Shown one piece after another: positions 58,483-64,000 of a stretch of 64,000 nucleotides of DNA. The stretch covers positions 6,312,001 to 6,376,000 of the forward strand of contig OY727099.1 in assembly GCA_963402885.1 (NCBI GenBank). Reading direction: 5' to 3'. The DNA is from Antedon bifida. Taxonomy: Eukaryota; Echinodermata; Crinoidea; Comatulida; Antedonidae. A program made the translations under genes and the position numbers. The notes under the pieces are model-generated. The model did no database searches, had not been told where the DNA came from, and worked only from the letters and a program-made list of their open reading frames with translations. The number at the start of each line of letters is the position of its first letter. Position 1 is the stretch's first letter.

Positions 58483-61400
58483 TTACTCTACCACTTCATA
58501 GGCTTGGTTTGTAAAGCTGCTTTCAATATCCACTTGTCCACAGTAGTCAATCATCGTAGGTTTACTTGTTGGTTCTTTAACCTTTTTTCTTCTGTAAATT
58601 ATAATAATATGATTAAGATTACTAAAATTGTAAAGTATATCTTTATATTATATCACTACTTATTTAATATGATAAATCATTAATACATTTCGTACAATTA
58701 TCTTGTGTAGTAGAACATTGAATTAATCAAAACTATACATTAACATACTGTCATTTGATATAAACTTACTGTCCAATTGTTTCTCCATCTTCTATTGTCT
58801 CTGGCAGTTTTTTATTGAGGGTTTCAGGTAGCAACAAGGCCAGTAATCCAGCAGATATTGACATTAAGCTGAAAATCATCAGTGGTAGAGGAGGCCATAT
58901 CTTTCCAATTTCCAGAATAATGGGTGCGAGTATACCACCAACACGAGCCGACATGGACGATGTACCCATACCAACACTCCTGTAAAATAACATTAGTACG
59001 TCTTGTGTACGCTTGGTTATATTTTTTGGAAAATCTGTGTTTCTTTCTGTCTACACTATCACTAACTTTATGTGACAACAAAATGTGATGTGCCCATGGA
59101 TAATAATAGACATGATTATGTCATCTCACTACCATATTTGAGCATATCATTACCATGTTTGAACACATCACACTTTTTTATCAAACTAGTTTAATAGAAT
59201 TTATACAGAGCTTTATGAAAATAGAAAAGATAACTGCTGTAAATTGTCTGAGGACATTGATCAACCCGGATGTTCCACATAACTTACCTGACTGGAGTGG
59301 GATACAGTTCAGCAGAAAACACATATATTATACCAAACGAAGCAGCAATCCCGAATTTCCCAATCAGAGACACTGTAGTTCTACCCCATCCCATAGCTGA
59401 AAATGAATATAAGGCATATTGAAGTTAAGACGATTTAATGGTAAATTACACAAATTAGAAAAACGTACATGTATTGAGGTGGTAGCCTGCTAAATAATAC
59501 CTTTAGGCCTAATGGAAAACCCCTAAGAGGGAGAGCATAAATTTATTTTCAATAATACTATGAATTTCAAGATCGCAAACACAACCATGTTATTTATTTG
59601 TAGTTGTAGCACGGGAATCATAAATTTTGACTCATATCAATGAAATACAAAGTTTAGCAACATTCTGAAAGTGATAGTTGGCGTGCTATTTAATAGTACA
59701 GCAATGTATTAAAAGTACAAAGCTCGAGACGTCTTGACGTCACAGATATATAGATTTTTAATTTATAGAAAATAGAAAATAATTATAGGTTTGCTATTTG
59801 GGTACGTAGCTATTTGCCAACATTTCTTTCAGTACTCTGTGCATATTAAGTGAATGGGTAGAAATATCTAATATGGTACAATGATACTTACGGACCCATA
59901 CAGTTGTTAAACAAGCTACACCTCCCAATACCATAAAGGCACATAGCATTCGTTTGCGACCAAATGTACCTATAGCAGGTATTGCCACAATGTATGCTGG
60001 TATTTCAACAACACCAGAAAGTATAAACGCTAAATAGTCTCTGCCACCCAGACTTGCTGTGCTCAGTGATAGACCATAATATACAAGACTATTCACAAAC
60101 CTAAACAAATTAAGAAGAAAAATTGAGGTACACAAAATGGTGTAACACTTGGTGCTGTACAGCACTATACAACAACATTTAAATTTAGTAACACAATAAC
60201 ACGATGTACAAAATAACATAATATCACTAATTATTTACCAATTGTAAAGAATATTTATTGTTTTTATCCGCAAGTTTGGAGTCCGAAAAAGGTCGACTAC
60301 GGTGTAAGTGACGTCATGTTCTGCCTTCTCCTAAACAAAAGTATAAAAACATAAAGAAAGAAACGTGTTGTATCTGTAATTTTGTTAGCGAGACTAAGTG
60401 ATACAGCCTGATTCCCACATGGCACACAAAAGAAGAGTCTCTTGTTTGAGTTACGGTAACCAGATGAATTTAACTCTAATAATGTGGCCTACTATTGCAG
60501 CTTCTACCTACTACGTTTATCAATAATCATCATATATAACTTTTTTTACCATTTCCAATTTCTGTTCCTCAAACAAATTGTCTGGAAGTTCTTCCAAACT
60601 GACTTTGTTGACTTTTGCACATTCTTTGATAAGATCTTCTGCTTCGTCAAATCTTTTCTGTGATATCAGCCATCGTACAGACTCGGGAATATATCTACGA
60701 CAAATAAAATTCTGCTGGTTTTGAAATAGGAAAAAAGGCTATCGGCTATAACTTGGCCCAACGCTCCTGCCCATCAGCTATCACTTGGCCTAACGCTCCG
60801 CCACATCGATGAAGAAGCAGAAACATAGTACAAGCTACCGTTAGTTAATATGTACGTTTATTTAATTGTCGTATAATGTGAAATAACATTATTGTATTTT
60901 TGGTATTTTTCTTTCTTTTTGTTGTTGGAGTATAATGCATTTAAACTTAGAAATGTCACGGCGCAAATTGGTTAGAGATTACGCTATAGAACCAATACTT
61001 ACGGGATCATCAGAAAGTAAAGTGCATTTGGTAATGTTATAGTTAGCTGTAACCATCGCCAATCCCTGATGAAATATGCCAGAACACCATAAAGGATGAA
61101 GCCGGCTGATACGTAGAAGTTAATCACCATGCCAGCAAAAGTACGTTTTGACGGTCCTACAAGCTCAGTCGCTAAGTAAAATATAATAGGCCTAGGCATC
61201 ATTCAAATTAAATGCAAAATCACATAATAGCTTAATTGGATTGAAAAATGTTCACTTACCGATAGTAAATGCGGAAAGGTATATTCCAATATTAGAAAAT
61301 CCGACAATAGTTCTAAATACCGTAAACCACCAGTAGCCAGGTGCAAATGCTGTCGCTATACCAAATACAAGAGTTATGAACATACACAGAAACATCGTCT

Positions 61401-62590
61401 TTTTACGGCCAATTCTAATGATAGAATCAAAATTACGGAATAATAATATTTTTCTTATATAGCACAATGTTTCTAAGCGCTTCACATTATTTTTTTGGGA
61501 TCAAACACGTACGGAAACATTCTCCCATAAAGCAGCTAGTAATCATCGCAAAGTTGTGTCTTGATCTAACCGGGTACCCATTTATACACATGGGTGGAGA
61601 GAGGCAAACGTAAGTAAGGTATCTTGCCCAAGGATACCGTACAAGCACTGCGGCGAGAGTTGGATTCGAACTTACGATCTCACGATCAGTCATCCAACGT
61701 CCACACACTGCGCCACACGCTCTCAGAAATATAGTACAGTATAAAGTAATAATTATAATTATAACCAGGATTTTACACTAAATGTCGTGACCACTAAGCG
61801 CTATATATATTATTACCCCGGTCATTTTTGGTCACGTATGGAAACATATTCCCAATACAGCTAGTAGTATAAGCGCAGAGTTCAAACCTTATTTTTTTGT
61901 GTCAGTTATCAGTTATTATTAATGATTGTCGGATGACAACCTTTGGAAAAGAAATTGAAAGAAAGCAATGTATACTTACATATCAGCAAGGGATCCAAAA
62001 ACAAATGATCCTACCAAAACACCTGCAAAATAAATTGATTGAGAGAGTGATGCCTTGGATCCGTCGTCACACACGAGATCGAACTGCAATAAAATGTAAT
62101 TATGTTCATTGACAAAATAGGTTATTATAATAGTTATTACACTGCAATTTCTGTAGCTATGTAACAATAGTGTACTTACGTCTTGTATGACAGTTGCTTT
62201 GTACTGACTTCTGTCATATTCCCATCCATCTTCACATTCTTCTAAATCTGGATCTGACAACTTACAACGCTCAGTGTCTTCACCAAATTCAGAATATGTG
62301 ACATCACAACGTTTGCAGTTATTCTCCCGTAATAGTGTGTCTTCGTCATCTTCAGGAATTGTTATATTGTACTTTAACTCAGTACAGGTGGCATCATCTA
62401 GGCCCCAGGAATAGCAGTCTTGGCGTTCAAGTTGCGGGGTCTTGCACCAATGGTCAGTGGTGGGGGCTAGAAATACCATAGCGACTTGAGGAAACATGGT
62501 TGTTACGCCCGTGAAGCATAGAAGGAAATATACTCGCTTTTGATAAAAACCAAACTCTCCAAGATACTGGAGAATGTCGTCAAACTTCAT
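58483..62590 (-). CDS. SLC22-like organic ion transporter E, complete, 10 exons
   Basis: 570-residue tandem twin of gene D. Exons in coding order: 62180-62590, 61980-62083, 61260-61414, 61003-61171, 60550-60694, 60239-60330, 59892-60100, 59288-59396, 58770-58979, 58483-58591; total 1713 nt, every exon the same length as in D. Start ATG at 62588-62590 ([16 protein letters not shown]). Retains R477 ([10 protein letters not shown]), unlike D. Other motifs: [48 protein letters not shown] and C-terminal QAYEVVE, the last shared with D. Differences from D are scattered substitutions, several in the ectodomain and exon 7 ([10 protein letters not shown] versus [10 protein letters not shown]). Intron 1 is 96 nt and open in frame, as in D. 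Predicted plasma-membrane organic anion or zwitterion carrier. Confidence 0.88.
59047..59213. mobile_element. Family B MITE, copy 5, in intron 8 of gene E
   Basis: CTGTCTACACTATCACTAAC start, AAATGTGATGTGCCCATGG core and AATTTATACAGAGCTTTATG end; orthologous by duplication to the copy at 52245. Confidence 0.8.
61440..61870 (-). mobile_element. SINE family S1 plus an adjoining S1 tail, in intron 2 of gene E
   Basis: In reverse: GAGCGTGTGGCGCAGTGTGTG...GATCGTAAGTTCGAATCC head, TTTGCCTCTCTCCACCCATG body. It is better preserved at the B box than the gene D copy. Confidence 0.75.
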
Positions 62591-63440
62591 GTTTTTCCTT
62601 TAACTTTTCAAAAGAACATAAAAAAGCATCTGCTTTCTAAGCAATTGTCTGATAAATAACAATGGTGTGAACGACAGTGTACTTTGCACTGGTGTTTTTA
62701 ATAGGTCGTTGGATACACCTATGTTATACTAGTACTTGACAGTTATTGAGTTTATATTTTTTTATCATTTAACTTCGTCATGTGTGATAACAAAGTCAAC
62801 TTATCGAACTACGATAACACGTATATAGGTGCATCATCATACAAGCAGAATCATCTGACGTTTCATACCAAATACATCCAATGGGGTTGGTGAACCCCAA
62901 TACATACTTCTTTGGAAGATGCCATCTAAAGATGTACATCACACAAGATTCTCTAAAGTGAGCTCATAATCATGTATTTGTAACTCTAATTCAATTAACT
63001 TAAAAAAAAACAAACAAAATAAAAATGTGTATATATTATATATTTGTTTATTAACATGTATTTGAATCTCAATTGCAATAGTTATGTCCTTATTTATCGT
63101 TGACTTAAACCAAAAAAAATGAGATATGCCCATATATGGGTATAATGATGTCATATCTCTACCCTATTTGCGCATACCACTACCCTTTTTGCGCATATCA
63201 CTACCATATTTGGGCACATCACACTTTGTTCACAACTAGTTTGATAGTGTAGGCAGAGCTTTCGAATTATCATTTAAATTGGAAACAATTGTCAAGAAAA
63301 TTAATGGATGAGTAGCCTACTTTTTTTAAACCGTCATCCATTGTGTTTTGAGGTGACCGTGGACATAACTCGTTCAGTACCAACAATATTCCTTGACTGA
63401 CAATGAACAGCAGACATCGGGTCTTTACTCGACTCTCACT
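62591..63440. other. Intergenic region between gene E and the next SLC22-like gene
   Basis: About 850 bp. The part up to 62789 is the duplicated upstream flank of gene E (putative promoter). The remainder is AT-rich with a family B MITE at 63108-63262. No gene is seen. Confidence 0.6.
63108..63262. mobile_element. Family B MITE, copy 6
   Basis: AAAAATGAGATATGCCCATAT and TTTGGGCACATCACACTTTG, with an expanded CGCATATCACTACC core and right end GATAGTGTAGGCAGAGCTTT. Confidence 0.8.
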
Positions 63441-63543
63441 CTATTCTACCACTTCATAGGCTTCGTTTGTAAAACTACTTTCAATATCCACTTGTCCACA
63501 GTAGTCAACCATCGTGGGTTTACTTGTTGGCTTAACCTTTTTT
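63441..63543 (-). CDS. SLC22-like organic ion transporter F, last exon only (3' partial)
   Basis: After the acceptor TTTTACAG it encodes [20 protein letters not shown] and ESSFTNEAYEVVE, then TAG. This is the same cytosolic tail as genes D and E, two codons shorter. Length and phase fit exon 10 (phase 2 in). The remaining exons should lie beyond the right edge of the window, on the same strand. It shows that the array has at least six members. Confidence 0.85.
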
Positions 63544-63639
63544 CTGTAAAATTACGATATTATTAAGTAAGATTTAATCATCATTTAATATCCTATTTAC
63601 AATAATTATTGTTATTGTTGTTATTCACACATGTAGTGG

Positions 63640-63770
63640 GGCTGTAGCTTGGTGGTTAACGTGCTTGCCTTCCAACCCCAAGATCCGGGTTCAATCCTGA
63701 CCTAGCCAGGGTTGTAACTCACGACTCCACTCCCTAAGCCTCAAATGAGTTTATAGTTAATAAGCAGGGC
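63640..63770 (+). mobile_element. tRNA-derived SINE, family S2, in the last intron of gene F
   Basis: GGGGCTGTAGCTTGGTGGTTAACG (A box) and GATCCGGGTTCAATCCTGACC (B box), then GTTGTAACTCACGACTCC and CCCTAAGCCTCAAATGAG. The acceptor stem does not close as a tRNA. Confidence 0.7.
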
Positions 63771-64000
63771 CGTAGCCAGGATCTGTCAAGGGGGGGTTCG
63801 GACACTAAGTATTTGGGACACAGAAAACTCTTGGAAATTTACAGACACGTATCGCTCGACGTACGCTCATACAGCGAATAATGTATCGAGTTATTCAAGA
63901 ACGAGTTTACGAATTTTTCAATTTACGAATAACCTTTTGTACTGTGTGGGGCACGTATTTGGAGGATTTAGAGATGAGGGTGAGGTATTGGGCATGTCGG
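63771..64000. mobile_element. DNA-transposon terminus running off the right edge
   Basis: GCAGGGCCGTAGCCAGGATC followed by a G-run and ACACTAAGTATTTGGGAC resembles the CAGGGGCGGTCGCAGG...ACTGAGTATTTGAGC ends at 7508 and 12383. The rest is unassigned. Confidence 0.4.

Larger units (their letters stand above)
57141..62789. repeat. Tandem segmental duplication, unit 2 (5.6 kb, includes gene E)
   Basis: Starts with the truncated exon 1 and ends at CATGTGTGATA (62789), after which similarity to unit 1's flank stops. The junction shows only a few bases of shared sequence (GATAGAC/TAGGCC), as expected of non-homologous or microhomology-driven duplication. Confidence 0.9.

Noticed and set aside
63646..63715. 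Functional tRNA gene
   Set aside because: A and B boxes are present but the acceptor and anticodon stems do not pair, and the sequence continues into a SINE body.

Overview
The window is a eukaryotic nuclear genome segment. All coding sequence is split into short exons with GT-AG introns, there are no operons, and the intergenic and intronic DNA is AT-rich and crowded with short non-autonomous transposons, tRNA-derived SINEs and tandem repeats. The protein families, the SINE style, the frequent TAGGCCTA palindrome and the widespread gcggaggtatg repeat suggest a marine invertebrate deuterostome, most likely an echinoderm. That is inference, not proof.

Every recognisable protein gene lies on the minus strand, and two transporter families are arrayed head to tail. 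Bases 753-19553 hold two complete SLC16-like (monocarboxylate-transporter-like) genes of 459 and 460 codons, with identical exon number and intron phases. Bases 25302-62590 hold five complete SLC22-like (organic ion transporter) genes of 533, 578, 593, 570 and 570 codons, each of ten exons with matching phases. The last exon of a sixth lies at 63441-63543, so the array continues past the right edge. I assembled each gene exon by exon from splice sites, frame and paralogue alignment; every assembled CDS is an exact multiple of three.

The array is visibly evolving. A unit running from inside exon 1 of the 45.5-50.4 kb gene to just upstream of the next gene has been tandemly duplicated (50227-57143 and 57141-62789). 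This produced two near-identical transporters and left a truncated exon-1 pseudogene at the junction (57141-57335). A second, inverted exon-1 pseudo-copy of the first SLC22 gene lies at 21229-21605, followed by a 123-147 bp minisatellite. Four SLC22 genes keep an arginine at the TM11 position that in characterised family members goes with anion or zwitterion transport. One of the two youngest copies has lost it.

The rest is mostly repeats: a TTAA-flanked palindromic MITE family (about 11 copies), a second MITE family carrying GTGATGTGCCCAAATATGGTAG (6 copies), a CAAGGCAATCTAA-ended family (3), several single elements with clear terminal inverted repeats, three SINE families, an AACGTT-rich satellite inside an intron, and a LINE tail at the left edge. 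I found no rRNA genes, functional tRNA genes or CRISPR arrays. No wholly new biological system stands out. The most novel material is how the transporter array is being rearranged.
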